The notes under the pieces are model-generated. The model was not told the origin of the DNA, searched no databases, and saw nothing but the letters and a program-made list of their open reading frames with translations. DNA of 64,000 bases from Ideonella_A sakaiensis_A (lineage in GTDB: Bacteria > Pseudomonadota > Gammaproteobacteria > Burkholderiales > Burkholderiaceae_C). The stretch is taken from NCBI RefSeq assembly GCF_048320135.1, contig NZ_CP182947.1, positions 5,270,001 through 5,334,000 of the forward strand, in the 5' to 3' direction. Each line of letters opens with the position of its first letter. The first letter of the stretch is position 1. Shown here one piece after another: positions 17,855-26,765 of this stretch. The translations under genes were made by a program, and so were the position numbers.

Positions 17855-17990
17855 CGAAGGGATCTCCAGGGTGGGTTGTCGTGCCGCGAATGCGGCAGCG
17901 GCCTGCGCCAGCGCCGTGAACGTGGTGGGTGTCTTCGGCGACGGATTCTAGGGTGAGGTTTTCAGCCTCGCCGCGAGATCGCCGCGCGCT

Positions 17991-20237
17991 TCAGCGCCGC
18001 GGCGCGAGGTGCTCGGCGAGGAAGCGCTCGACCTGCCGCATGAAGTCGAGCCGGTTGTCGAGCAGGAAGAAGCCGTGGCCTTCGTCGGCATATTCCTTCC
18101 ACAGCGGCGGGTTGCCGGCCTCCTTCAGCGCATCGCGCATCCGGGTGCCGTGTTCGAGCGGGACCCGCCGGTCTGCGCCGCCCATTGCAAGCAGCACCGG
18201 CGCCTTGATGCGGCTGGCGTGCAGCACCGGCGTCGCGGCATCGAGCATCGCCTTGTCGGCAACCGGGTCGCCGATCAGCAGCGGCAGGTCGTACTCACGC
18301 GCTTCGTTCGCGACGTCGGTGCCGTATTGCCATTTCATCATCAGCCGCGGATCGCTGACCGCGACCCAGGCGACGCCGCAGCGGTAGACGGCGGGGTGGC
18401 GGACCAGGCTCATCAAGGTCGCATAACCGCCATAACTCGCGCCGGCGATGCAGACCCGGTCCTTGTCGACGAATCCCTTGCCGGCGGCGAAGTCGAGCGC
18501 ATCGACCAGGTCGTCCTGCATCGCGGTGCCCCACTTCTTCCAGCCGGCCCTGAACAGCGTCCGGCCATAACCGGTACTGCCGCGAAATTCAGGCTCGATC
18601 ACGACATAGCCGCGCGACGCCAGAAATTGCGCATGCGCGCTCCAGTTCCATTGGCGGCCTCGCACCCAGGGCCCACCATGAACCAGCACGACGGCCGGAC
18701 GGGGCGCCTCCGCCTTGCCCGGCGGCGTCGTGATCCAGACCGGGATCTCGGTGCCGTCACGCGTGCGGATGCGGAAAAAATCGGTGGTCGCCATTTGCCT
18801 GGCATCAATCTCCGGCCGGACCTTCGCGATCGCGCGCCAGCTCTGGTCGGCGGCGCGGTACAGCCAGACCTGGCCCGGTTCGCGGTCGGACCAGCTGTTG
18901 ACCAGCGCCGCCATGTCGTCGTTGTCGCAGCGGCGGCAGCTGATGCGGTTGACCGTGCCGGGGAAACGCTCGTCGGCGGCGCGCTGCAATGCCTGCAGCC
19001 GCTTGTCGAACCAGATGGTGGTTTCGGCATCGGTCAGCACCCGCACGCCGAGTGCGCGGCTGCCCGGTGTTTCGCTGACGATCTGACCGGAAAAGTCGAA
19101 ACCCGGCGTCTTCACCAGCGCCTCGGGCTGCGGCTTGCCGGTGGCGAAGTCGAAGCGCCGCAACTCGTGGGCGCCGTCGGCGCCGCTGGCAACGGTGACG
19201 TACAGATTGCCATCGGCATCGATCTGGCGGGGCATCCATGGCGCCAGCAGCGCATCGAATTCGGCCAGCAGCCGCCATGGCTTGTCGGCTGCGTCGCGCC
19301 AGTGGTAGGCGGCGGCTTTGCCGTTGCGGGTGGCCACAAGCCGCGGCTGACCATCGGCGTCGAACCACCAGGACATCACATTTTCCGGCGCGCCGAACGA
19401 CAACGACCTGCTGCGCCCGCTGACCACGTCGAGCCGTTTTGCGATGACCGCCGACGCTTCGCCGGTGCGTGAAAACTGCCACTCGCCGACGATGACTTCG
19501 CGTCCGTCGCCACGCGGCACATGCAGCAGTCGGTGGTTGGCGGGCAGCGGCTGGTGCGCCGCAGCCGGCCGCTGGACGACAAAGCGCATGTCGATGTCGA
19601 CCAGCAGGCGCAAACCCGAGCCGTCGCGGTGCACCGAATAAAGCCCGGGCCACCAGCGCTGATCGCCGCCGCCACGGTTGCGGTCGTCGATGTCGAAGAC
19701 CAGCATCTCGTCGTTGACCCAGCGCACATCGCCGATGTCTGCATCGGCGAAACGCGCCGGCACCACCGGCGGCTTGTCGGACTGCAGATCGATCACGATC
19801 AGGCTGACGCGCGGGCTGCCGCGCGCACTCGTGAACGCCAGGTAGCGGCCCGATGGCGACAGCGCGATCTGCTCGAAATCGGGCGTTGCAAAGAAAAGCC
19901 TGGCATCGGGCAAGGTCGAATCCGCAGCAGTGGCCTGGCCGCCGGATGCCGCTGCCGTACCGACCAGGCAGCCAAGCACTGCGGCCAGCGTGGCCAGCGC
20001 CTGCCGCGCCCACACGGCTGGCCTGCGGCGGGTGATCGAGCCCGGCAGCAGCTGGATGCAGCGGTGCTGCACAGAGATCAGGTTCAGCGCCAACGCGGCG
20101 ACAGTGGAGGCGTGGAAAGTTTGCACGGGAGTCCGCTCGGCTCGGAAATCGGGGAGGCCAGCCAGCATGCCCGACGCCGCGGACACTCCCCATCCCGCAT
20201 TCATGGGGGTCGCGAACAGGTGATACCGGCGCAGCAT
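17991..20237 (-). CDS. S9 prolyl-oligopeptidase family peptidase
   Basis: Up to 748 residues. The N-terminal part is a beta-propeller built of segments such as FEQIALSPSGRYLAFTSARG; the C-terminal 250 residues are the alpha/beta-hydrolase domain with nucleophile Ser in GASYGGYATL (codon 18435-18437), Asp in MGGADRRVP and His in DEGHGFF. Family members cleave short peptides, often after Pro, or act on acyl-amino acids. The start is unclear: no ATG has a good ribosome site. A GTG at 20013-20015 would place a signal-like segment (RQALATLAAVLGCLVGTAAASG) near the N-terminus and give 674 residues, so export is likely but depends on the start. It is divergent from the NrtR-like gene. Confidence 0.85.
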   Translation of the reverse strand: MLRRYHLFATPMNAGWGVSAASGMLAGLPDFRAERTPVQTFHASTVAALALNLISVQHRCIQLLPGSITRRRPAVWARQALATLAAVLGCLVGTAAASGGQATAADSTLPDARLFFATPDFEQIALSPSGRYLAFTSARGSPRVSLIVIDLQSDKPPVVPARFADADIGDVRWVNDEMLVFDIDDRNRGGGDQRWWPGLYSVHRDGSGLRLLVDIDMRFVVQRPAAAHQPLPANHRLLHVPRGDGREVIVGEWQFSRTGEASAVIAKRLDVVSGRSRSLSFGAPENVMSWWFDADGQPRLVATRNGKAAAYHWRDAADKPWRLLAEFDALLAPWMPRQIDADGNLYVTVASGADGAHELRRFDFATGKPQPEALVKTPGFDFSGQIVSETPGSRALGVRVLTDAETTIWFDKRLQALQRAADERFPGTVNRISCRRCDNDDMAALVNSWSDREPGQVWLYRAADQSWRAIAKVRPEIDARQMATTDFFRIRTRDGTEIPVWITTPPGKAEAPRPAVVLVHGGPWVRGRQWNWSAHAQFLASRGYVVIEPEFRGSTGYGRTLFRAGWKKWGTAMQDDLVDALDFAAGKGFVDKDRVCIAGASYGGYATLMSLVRHPAVYRCGVAWVAVSDPRLMMKWQYGTDVANEAREYDLPLLIGDPVADKAMLDAATPVLHASRIKAPVLLAMGGADRRVPLEHGTRMRDALKEAGNPPLWKEYADEGHGFFLLDNRLDFMRQVERFLAEHLAPRR

Positions 20238-20352
20238 TGTGCCGGGGTGCCAAGGGGCGGTTCGAGGAGCGTGGGCAGCTGCAGGCGCTCGATTTCGAGG
20301 CCAGTTAGGCGTACATTGCCACTATCGATCGCCCGGACGAGGAGGCGTTCCG

Positions 20353-21030
20353 ATGATCAGCCGCATGCCCAACCGCCACGAGCTGCCGTCGACGCGGATC
20401 GAACTCGTCTTGCTGGGCATCGTCGACGGCCAACTGTCGGTGCTGCTCGGCGAGCGCCACGGGGAGCCGCATGCCGGCCGCTGGGCGCTGCCTGGTGGCG
20501 TGTTGCGGATCGACCAGGACGCCGACCTCGATGCCGCGGTGCAACGCACCGCGGTCGAGCGACTCGGTGTCGCGCTGCCGTTTTTCCGGCAGTTGCTGAC
20601 GGTCGGCTCGATGAGCCGTGATCCCGGCGCGCCGTGGTCGCTGGCCATCGTCTACCGGGCGCTGCTGCCGGCCGACGTTTTCCAGGCGGGGGCCGGCAAG
20701 CGGACCGACGAATGGCGCTGGTTCGCTGCCGAGGAGGCCGCAGCCGATCGGCGGCTCGCCTTCGAACATGCCGAACTGATCGGCCGGGCGATCGCGGTGA
20801 CGCGCAGCGAAACCGATCAGCTGCTGCTGCCCGCCGGGCTGTTGCCGGCCACCTTCACATTGAGCGAACTGCAGCAGGTCTGCGAGCAGATTCTCGGCCG
20901 GCGCCTCGACAAGGCATCGTTTCGTCGCAAGCTCGCCGAACGCGAACTCGTGCAGCCGATCGAAGGCGAGATGCGCGGCGGCGCGAACCGGCCGGCGCAG
21001 GTGCATCGGCTGAGGGTGGCGGGGAGTTGA
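20353..21030 (+). CDS. NrtR-like transcriptional regulator (Nudix domain plus winged helix)
   Basis: A 225-residue protein with GAGGAGG just upstream of the ATG. Residues 10-140 form a Nudix fold (IELVLLGIVDGQLSVLLGER, GRWALPGGVLR). The Nudix box is degenerate: the expected RE-U-X-EE reads RTAVER, so two catalytic acids are missing and hydrolysis is doubtful. The C-terminal 80 residues (FTLSELQQVCEQILGRRLDK, then FRRKLAERELV) match the winged-helix half of NrtR, a family that binds ADP-ribose through an often inactive Nudix domain and represses NAD biosynthesis or salvage genes. No NAD genes lie nearby, so its targets are elsewhere or it has another role. Confidence 0.8.
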   Translation: MISRMPNRHELPSTRIELVLLGIVDGQLSVLLGERHGEPHAGRWALPGGVLRIDQDADLDAAVQRTAVERLGVALPFFRQLLTVGSMSRDPGAPWSLAIVYRALLPADVFQAGAGKRTDEWRWFAAEEAAADRRLAFEHAELIGRAIAVTRSETDQLLLPAGLLPATFTLSELQQVCEQILGRRLDKASFRRKLAERELVQPIEGEMRGGANRPAQVHRLRVAGS

Positions 21031-21042
21031 ACAACGTCAGGC

Positions 21043-21546
21043 TCATTTCTCCAGCGGAATCGGTGTCCCCCGGTCGACGGCGACTGCGGTCAGGCTGTTC
21101 TGCGGCGAGCCTTCGATCACGCGGTCCGAATAGGTCAGGTAGATCAGCGTATTGCGCGGCGCGTCGACCATGCGCACGACGCGCAGCTTCTTGAAGATCA
21201 GCGAGATCCGTTCGCTGTACATCTCGTCTTCCCGCGGGATCGGCTTCGGAAAGCTGATCGGGCCGGTCTGGCGGCAGGCGATCGACGCTTCGGCCTTGTC
21301 TTCGGCCAGGCCGAGGCCGCCCTTGATGCCGCCGGTCTTCGCGCGCGAGACATAACAGGTGACGCCGCGCACGCCGGGATCGTCGTAGGCATCGACGACG
21401 ATCTTGTGGTCCGGGCCGATCAGCTTGAAGACGGTATCGACCTCGCCGACCCTTTCGGCGGCGGCCGGCAGCACATGGCCGAATGCGACGGCGCACAGTG
21501 CGGTGCGCATCAGCAGAAGAAGGCGACGGCGGGCAGCAGTACTCAT
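21043..21546 (-). CDS. creA: CreA family periplasmic protein
   Basis: A 167-residue member of the CreA family: VGEVDTVFKLIGPDHKIVVD, AYDDPGVRGVTCYVSRAKTG and the conserved ends of the family are all visible. A hydrophobic N-terminal signal (RRLLLLMRTALCAVAFGHVLPAAA) indicates export. CreA was named for its place next to creBCD in E. coli, but its biochemical role is unknown. Here no CreBCD genes are near; the upstream neighbour on the same strand is S-formylglutathione hydrolase, 71 bp away. The ATG at 21546 was chosen because it places the signal sequence at the N-terminus. Confidence 0.88.
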   Translation of the reverse strand: MSTAARRRLLLLMRTALCAVAFGHVLPAAAERVGEVDTVFKLIGPDHKIVVDAYDDPGVRGVTCYVSRAKTGGIKGGLGLAEDKAEASIACRQTGPISFPKPIPREDEMYSERISLIFKKLRVVRMVDAPRNTLIYLTYSDRVIEGSPQNSLTAVAVDRGTPIPLEK

Positions 21547-21617
21547 GAAAAATCCAGTCTGGTTCGAATTCGGTGGCGACGGCGTTGCGCGCCTCGCGCC
21601 TGCCGTCAGGATGCTCG

Positions 21618-22487
21618 TCAAGTGCACAGCACTTTCGCATGGTGGCGCAGGTGATCGTCGACGAAGCTCGCGATGAAATAGTAGCCGTGGTCGAAACCCG
21701 GATGACGGCGCAGCGTCAGCGGCTGGCCGGCTTTGTTGCAGGCCTCTTCGAAGGCCTCCGGATAAAGCTGCTCGGCAAGAAACTGGTCGGCCAGACCCTG
21801 GTCGATCAGGATGCCCTCAGGATGGGGCGCGCTCGCCTGCTGCGCCATCAGCGCGCTGGCGTCGTGTGCGGTCCAGGTCGACTCGTCCTGGCCGAGGTAG
21901 CCGGTGAAGGCCTTGTGCCCCCATGGGCAGCGGGTCGGGGCGCAGATCGGCGCAAATGCCGATACGCTGGCAAACAGCCCAGGGTGGCGCAGCGACAGCG
22001 TCAGCGCGCCGTGGCCGCCCATCGAATGGCCGAACAGGCCAAGCCGTTGGTTGGCCAGCCCGAACTCGCTCTGCACCGCAGGCAGCAGTTCCTTCACCAG
22101 ATAACTCTCCATGCACCAGTGGCCGGACCACGGCGCCTGTGTCGCATCGAGGTAGAAGCCGGCGCCGACGCCGAAGTCCCAATGGTGATCTTCGCCATCG
22201 AGACCGGCGCCGCGCGGGCTGGTGTCCGGTGTCAGCAGCGCGAGGCCGAGTTCGCTGGCAGTGCGCTGCGCACCGGCCTTGATCGCAAAAGTTTCCTCGG
22301 TGCAGGTCAGCCCGGCGAGCCAGGTCAGCAACGGCACGGCCTGTCCGGCCAGCGCCTGCGGCGGCAGAAACAACCCGAAGCGCATCGGCAGGCCGATCTC
22401 GCTCGACATGTGGCGGTAGAAACGCTGCTCGCCATCGAAACATTGGTGGCTGCTGATCGGTTCGAGGCGTTCGAACGGGGTTGTCAT
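21618..22487 (-). CDS. fghA: S-formylglutathione hydrolase (esterase D)
   Basis: A 289-residue cytosolic esterase of the esterase D/FghA family. It hydrolyses S-formylglutathione to formate and glutathione, the last step of glutathione-dependent formaldehyde oxidation. The triad is visible: Ser155 in FGHSMGGHGALT, Asp of LADQFL near 234 and His of FDHGYYF near 267. The family motifs LAGLTCTEETF and DTSPRGAG are intact and the length is typical. The ATG at 22485-22487 is preferred over the TTG one codon earlier. The usual partner, glutathione-dependent formaldehyde dehydrogenase, is not in the window. It is divergent from the DUF255 fusion gene and followed by creA. Confidence 0.93.
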   Translation of the reverse strand: MTTPFERLEPISSHQCFDGEQRFYRHMSSEIGLPMRFGLFLPPQALAGQAVPLLTWLAGLTCTEETFAIKAGAQRTASELGLALLTPDTSPRGAGLDGEDHHWDFGVGAGFYLDATQAPWSGHWCMESYLVKELLPAVQSEFGLANQRLGLFGHSMGGHGALTLSLRHPGLFASVSAFAPICAPTRCPWGHKAFTGYLGQDESTWTAHDASALMAQQASAPHPEGILIDQGLADQFLAEQLYPEAFEEACNKAGQPLTLRRHPGFDHGYYFIASFVDDHLRHHAKVLCT

Positions 22488-22647
22488 CAATGGGCTCCGA
22501 AACTTCCGAAGAGATGGTCGGGCGACGATGCTGATCGCCCGTGCGATCGCTCAATCGTAGCCGGGGCGGCCGAAGACATTGCTCGCGATCGCGACGAGAT
22601 TGACCTGGCGCAGCCTGCAGCCGCCATCCAGGGTATAGGCTTGTTGG

Positions 22648-24921
22648 ATGGGAACGATCCGACGCCTGACCGGGCAAGACCTCGCAGCGCTGTTGCTGGT
22701 GATGTCTGCGCAGGCGCCGCTGGCCGCTGGCGCGCCGCAACCAGCCGCGGCGGCTCTTCCCGACACCCAGCGTTCGCCAGCGACCCGCCACCGCGATGCC
22801 AGCGGCCAGCCCCGCTTCGCCAATGCGCTGGTCCGCGAGCGCTCGCCCTATCTGCGTGATTACGCCCACAGTCCGATCGACTGGTTGCCGTGGGGCGGAG
22901 ATGCGGATGCGAAGGCGCGCACAAGCGGTGCGCTGAAATTCATCTCGATCGGTTATTCGAGTTGCCACTGGTGCCATGTGATGGCGCGTGAATCGTTCGA
23001 CGACCTGGCAATCGCCGAGGTGCTGAACCGCGGCTTCGTCAGCATCAAGATCGACAGCGAGGAACGCCCCGATGTCGACCGCCGTTTTCTGGCCTGGCTC
23101 GAGACGCTCGGCGTCGCGCCGGGCTGGCCGATGAACCTGGTGCTGACGCCCGACGGCGAGGTGATCTGGGGCGCGACCTATCTGTCGCGCGACGAGCTGC
23201 TGGCGACGCTGCGGCGGCTCGAAAACCACTGGCGGACCGACCGCCAGCGGCTGCGCGAACTGGCCACGGCGAATGCCGAGCGGCATCGGCGCAGCGCGCA
23301 GCCGCCGGCGGCGGCGCTGGCGGTCGGCGAGGCCTATGCACAGACGGTGCAACGCATCGCCGCCGATTTCGACCCGGTCGACAAGGGTTTCGGTACCGGC
23401 CGCAAATTTCCGGCGCCGGCCGAAGTGGGCGTATTGCGCGATGCCTTTCTGCGCAGCGGCGATGCGGCGCACGCCCGCAAGCTCGTCGAGACGCTGCGAG
23501 CGATTGCCGGCGGCGGGCTCAGTGATCCGATCGATGGCGGTGTTTTCCGCTACTCGATCGCACGCAGCTGGAAGCAGCCGCATTTCGAGAAGATGCTGTA
23601 CGACCAGGCGCAGGTCGGGCGGCTGCTGTGCCAGGGTCTGGCGATCTCGGGCGATGCCGCGCTCGGCGCTGCGGCAGGCCGGATCATCGATTTCTCATTG
23701 ACGCGGTTCTCGACCGGTTCCGGCCTGTTTGCGGCCTCGTTCGATTCGGAATCGGCCGGTGCCGAAGGTGCTTTTTACCTGTGGAGCTTCGACGACGAGG
23801 ACCGGCTGGCTGCGCCGCTGCGGCCATTGCTCGAGCGCCACTTCGACAGCGTGATGCAGTCGAACGGCGGCATGTTGCTGGTGCCTGCATCGGGTGCCGG
23901 CCCGGTGCCCGACAAATTGCTGAACGCGCTGCGCCGGATTCGCGCATCGCACCCGGCGCCACGCCGCGACGACAAGGCGATCACCGCCTGGAATGCCAAC
24001 ATGGTGGCGACGCTGGCCGAGTGCGCGCCGGTGCTCAACCGGCCGGAGCTGGCGCTCAAGGCGGCAACGCGGATGCGCCGGCTGCTCGCGATCAATGCAA
24101 AGGGCGGTGTGATCCGTCGCTACAGCCTCGGCGGCCAGGCCGCGCACACGGGCAGCATCGAGGACTTGGCGTGGCTGCTGGCGGCGCTGACCGCGCTGCA
24201 CGATGCCGACGGCAAGCCGCGCTGGATTGCCGCGGCGCGGCAATTGCTGCAGCGCAATTTGCCGGCAGATCGCGCAGCACTCGATCAGGCGCTCGACACC
24301 TTCGCGCGTGACCGCACCGGTTTGTCGGCATCGGCGGTGCTGCTGCGCTCCCTGACGCAACTCGCGCGGCGCAGCGACGAGCGTGAATTTGTCGCCGCGC
24401 GCGACCGTGTCGCACATGCGCTGCACCGGTTTGCCGGCGCCGACAACCATGCATGGCTGACCGCCGCACTGCACGAGATCGAGGAGCCGGCACCGGCGCC
24501 GGTCGTGTTTGCGGCGGCGGGCCGGGTCCGGCTGACGGTGGCCGCCAGCCCGGCGCCGGCAGGTGGTGCGCATGTCGTCGTGACCGCCGATATCCGGCCC
24601 GGCTGGCACATCAATTCGGATCGGCCGATGCAGGACTATCTGCGCCCGACGCGCATCGCCGTGGCAGGCGCTGCCGATGCCAAGGTCGCATACCCGCCGG
24701 GCAAGCCGTTGCGCTTCGGCAGCGCCGGCGATCTGCTGCTGGTGCTCGACGGCAGCGCGCGCTTTGACGTCCGGTTGCCCGACGGCAGACCGGCAGGCGA
24801 CTTCCCGCTGGTGAGGCTTTCGATCGCGCTGCAGACCTGCTCGGACCGCGTCTGCCTGGCGCCGGAAACGGTGCAGCTGGCCGGGCTGGCCGGCGTCGTG
24901 ACGAGAACAGCCGGACGCTGA
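22648..24921 (+). CDS. DUF255 (YyaL/SSP411-type) thioredoxin-like protein fused to a DsbD-alpha-like domain
   Basis: A 757-residue protein. The N-terminus looks like a signal peptide (LLLVMSAQAPLAAGA). Residues 55-210 are the DUF255 thioredoxin fold with the family motif SCHWCHVM (Cys106, Cys109), SERPDVDR-like acidic loop and the LTPDGEV segment. Residues 220-610 are the (alpha/alpha) barrel-like region of the same family (FDSESAGAEGAFYLW, DDKAITAWNANMVATLAE). From about 620, GWHINSDRPMQDYLRPTRI and LQTCSDRVCLAPE (Cys731, Cys736) match the N-terminal periplasmic domain of DsbD, which hands reducing power to periplasmic thiol proteins. The joining suggests a periplasmic thiol-disulfide function in which the C-terminal Cys pair feeds or is fed by the N-terminal CxxC. 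Inference only. Confidence 0.85.
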   Translation: MGTIRRLTGQDLAALLLVMSAQAPLAAGAPQPAAAALPDTQRSPATRHRDASGQPRFANALVRERSPYLRDYAHSPIDWLPWGGDADAKARTSGALKFISIGYSSCHWCHVMARESFDDLAIAEVLNRGFVSIKIDSEERPDVDRRFLAWLETLGVAPGWPMNLVLTPDGEVIWGATYLSRDELLATLRRLENHWRTDRQRLRELATANAERHRRSAQPPAAALAVGEAYAQTVQRIAADFDPVDKGFGTGRKFPAPAEVGVLRDAFLRSGDAAHARKLVETLRAIAGGGLSDPIDGGVFRYSIARSWKQPHFEKMLYDQAQVGRLLCQGLAISGDAALGAAAGRIIDFSLTRFSTGSGLFAASFDSESAGAEGAFYLWSFDDEDRLAAPLRPLLERHFDSVMQSNGGMLLVPASGAGPVPDKLLNALRRIRASHPAPRRDDKAITAWNANMVATLAECAPVLNRPELALKAATRMRRLLAINAKGGVIRRYSLGGQAAHTGSIEDLAWLLAALTALHDADGKPRWIAAARQLLQRNLPADRAALDQALDTFARDRTGLSASAVLLRSLTQLARRSDEREFVAARDRVAHALHRFAGADNHAWLTAALHEIEEPAPAPVVFAAAGRVRLTVAASPAPAGGAHVVVTADIRPGWHINSDRPMQDYLRPTRIAVAGAADAKVAYPPGKPLRFGSAGDLLLVLDGSARFDVRLPDGRPAGDFPLVRLSIALQTCSDRVCLAPETVQLAGLAGVVTRTAGR

Positions 24922-24991
24922 GCCGGTCGGATCGGCTATCGTGCCGGCGGCGCCGATCGCGGCGCGGCATGCCGTCCGAGGAGACCCACCG

Positions 24992-26386
24992 ATGACCCGC
25001 TCCGCAGCAATTGCCCGTGCCGGTGAACATTTCGACTGCGGCGAATTCCGCACGACGCTGGCGCGGCGGATCGCGATGCCGACCGAGAGCCAGAGGCCGG
25101 AACGTGCCGATGTCCTGGCGGCCTATCTGTCCGATGAGATGCAGCCGGCGTTCGAGGCAATGGGTTTCAAGTGCCGGACGCTGCGCCATCCGCTGGCGAA
25201 GGCGCCGTTCCTGTTTGCGCAGCGCATCGAGGGGACCGGGCTGCCGACGGTATTCGGTTATGGCCATGGCGACGTGATCCGCGGCCTCGAGCCGGAATGG
25301 CGGTCCGGGCTGTCGCCATGGCAGCTGAGCGAACACGACGGCCGCTGGTATGGCCGCGGCATCGCCGACAACAAGGGCCAGCATTCGATCAACCTGCAGG
25401 CGATGGCCAACGTGCTCGCCGAGCGCGGCCGGCTCGGCTTCAATGCCAAATACCTGATCGAGATGGGCGAGGAAACCGGCTCGCCCGGTTTGCGCGAGTT
25501 GTGTGCCGAGCACCGCGCGCTGTTCGACGCCGATCTGCTGCTCGCTTCCGACGGCCCGCGGCTGCGCGCCGACCGGCCGACGCTTTTTCTCGGCTCGCGC
25601 GGTTGCCTGAATTTCGACCTGCGCATCGACGCACGCGCCGGTGGCCACCATTCGGGCAATTGGGGCGGGCTGATCTCGAACCCCGGAATTCAGATGGCCC
25701 ATGCGATTGCCAGCATCGTCTCGCCGACCGGCCAGATCCGCATTGCCGAATGGGTGCCGTCGGAACTGCCGGCCGCGGTGCGTCGCGCGCTGGCCGACTG
25801 CGAGGTCGATGGCGGTGTGGATGGACCGGCGATCGACGCCGGCTGGGGCGAGCCCGGGCTGTCGCCGGCCGAACGCGTCTTCGGCTGGTGTTCGTTCGAG
25901 GTGCTGGCATTCAAGACCGGCAATCCCGAGACGCCGGTCAATGCGATCCCGCCGCGCGCGTGGGCGCGCTGCCAGTTGCGCTTTGTTGTCGGCATCAACG
26001 ACAGCCGGATCCTGCCGGCGCTGCGTCGGCACCTCGACCGGCATGGTTTTCAGATGGTCGAGATCGTCGAAACCGGCGAGGAGCGTTTTCGCGCAACCCG
26101 CATCGATCCGGACGATCCGTGGGTGCGGTGGGTGGCCTCGTCGATTGCCGAGACCAGCGGCAAGACGCCGGCCATCTTGCCGAATCTCGGTGGCTCGTTG
26201 CCGAACGACATCTTCACCGACGTGCTCGGCCTGCGCACCGTGTGGGTGCCGCATTCGTATCCCGGCTGTTCGCAGCATGCGCCGAACGAACACCTGCCAC
26301 CGGAGCTGCTGCGCGAGGCGCTGCTGGTGATGACCGGTCTTTACTGGGACCTCGGCGCGGGCGGCACACCCGCCGCAGCCGGCTGA
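24992..26386 (+). CDS. M20 family metallopeptidase / amidohydrolase
   Basis: A 464-residue zinc hydrolase of the ArgE/DapE/CPG2 (M20) family. The metal ligands can be placed: His in FGYGHGDVI, bridging Asp in GRGIADNKGQHS, the catalytic Glu-Glu pair in EMGEETGSPG, Asp in LASDGPRL and His near the end in QHAPNEHL. The inserted dimerisation domain (GCLNFDLRIDARAGGHHSG) is normal. Such enzymes remove an acyl or aminoacyl group from peptides or N-acyl amino acids in the cytosol; the specific substrate is unknown. GAGGAG precedes the ATG at 24992 at a good distance. It is a single gene, followed by a short gap. Confidence 0.9.
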   Translation: MTRSAAIARAGEHFDCGEFRTTLARRIAMPTESQRPERADVLAAYLSDEMQPAFEAMGFKCRTLRHPLAKAPFLFAQRIEGTGLPTVFGYGHGDVIRGLEPEWRSGLSPWQLSEHDGRWYGRGIADNKGQHSINLQAMANVLAERGRLGFNAKYLIEMGEETGSPGLRELCAEHRALFDADLLLASDGPRLRADRPTLFLGSRGCLNFDLRIDARAGGHHSGNWGGLISNPGIQMAHAIASIVSPTGQIRIAEWVPSELPAAVRRALADCEVDGGVDGPAIDAGWGEPGLSPAERVFGWCSFEVLAFKTGNPETPVNAIPPRAWARCQLRFVVGINDSRILPALRRHLDRHGFQMVEIVETGEERFRATRIDPDDPWVRWVASSIAETSGKTPAILPNLGGSLPNDIFTDVLGLRTVWVPHSYPGCSQHAPNEHLPPELLREALLVMTGLYWDLGAGGTPAAAG

Positions 26387-26495
26387 GCGGGCAGGCGCTT
26401 CAGAACGATTCAGGTCTCATTCAGGCCGCTCAAGGACGCGGCGCGGGCGATTTTGCACAGTGAAGGCACGTCGAAAAACCTCACCGGAGATCGCC

Positions 26496-26747
26496 ATGGA
26501 CGTCCCCCGCCTGATAGCCGCCACCGCCGCCGCATCGATCACGTTGATCCTGTTCAGCGCCGTCGTCTCGATCGCGCCGCCCGAGCGCCATGTGCTGCTG
26601 GCGCGCAGCCAGCAGGCGGCGCAACAGAGAACCCGCCAGGCGGCAACGCCATCCGCTGCCAAGCCATCGGTACTCGCGATGGCGACGCAGTCGGGTGAAA
26701 CATTGCCGGCTGCGCGCCTTTCGGCCATGCCTGAGCAACCCCGCTAG
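26496..26747 (+). CDS. Small single-pass membrane protein, unknown function
   Basis: An 83-residue protein that I do not recognise. After MDVPR a hydrophobic helix of about 21 residues (LIAATAAASITLILFSAVVSI) is followed by a hydrophilic Gln/Ala/Arg-rich tail, so a type II or signal-anchored inner-membrane protein is likely. A GGAG lies just before the chosen ATG; the frame is open 12 codons further upstream with Lys/Arg-rich sequence. It is convergent with the PH-domain membrane protein gene 18 bp away. Coding potential is moderate because it is short and unique. Confidence 0.45.
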   Translation: MDVPRLIAATAAASITLILFSAVVSIAPPERHVLLARSQQAAQQRTRQAATPSAAKPSVLAMATQSGETLPAARLSAMPEQPR

Positions 26748-26765
26748 AGCGGTTGCGGTAGCGGG

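Noticed and set aside
22485..22490. TTG start one codon upstream of the fghA ATG
   Set aside because: The ATG next to it is the standard start for the family and TTG would add only one Met.
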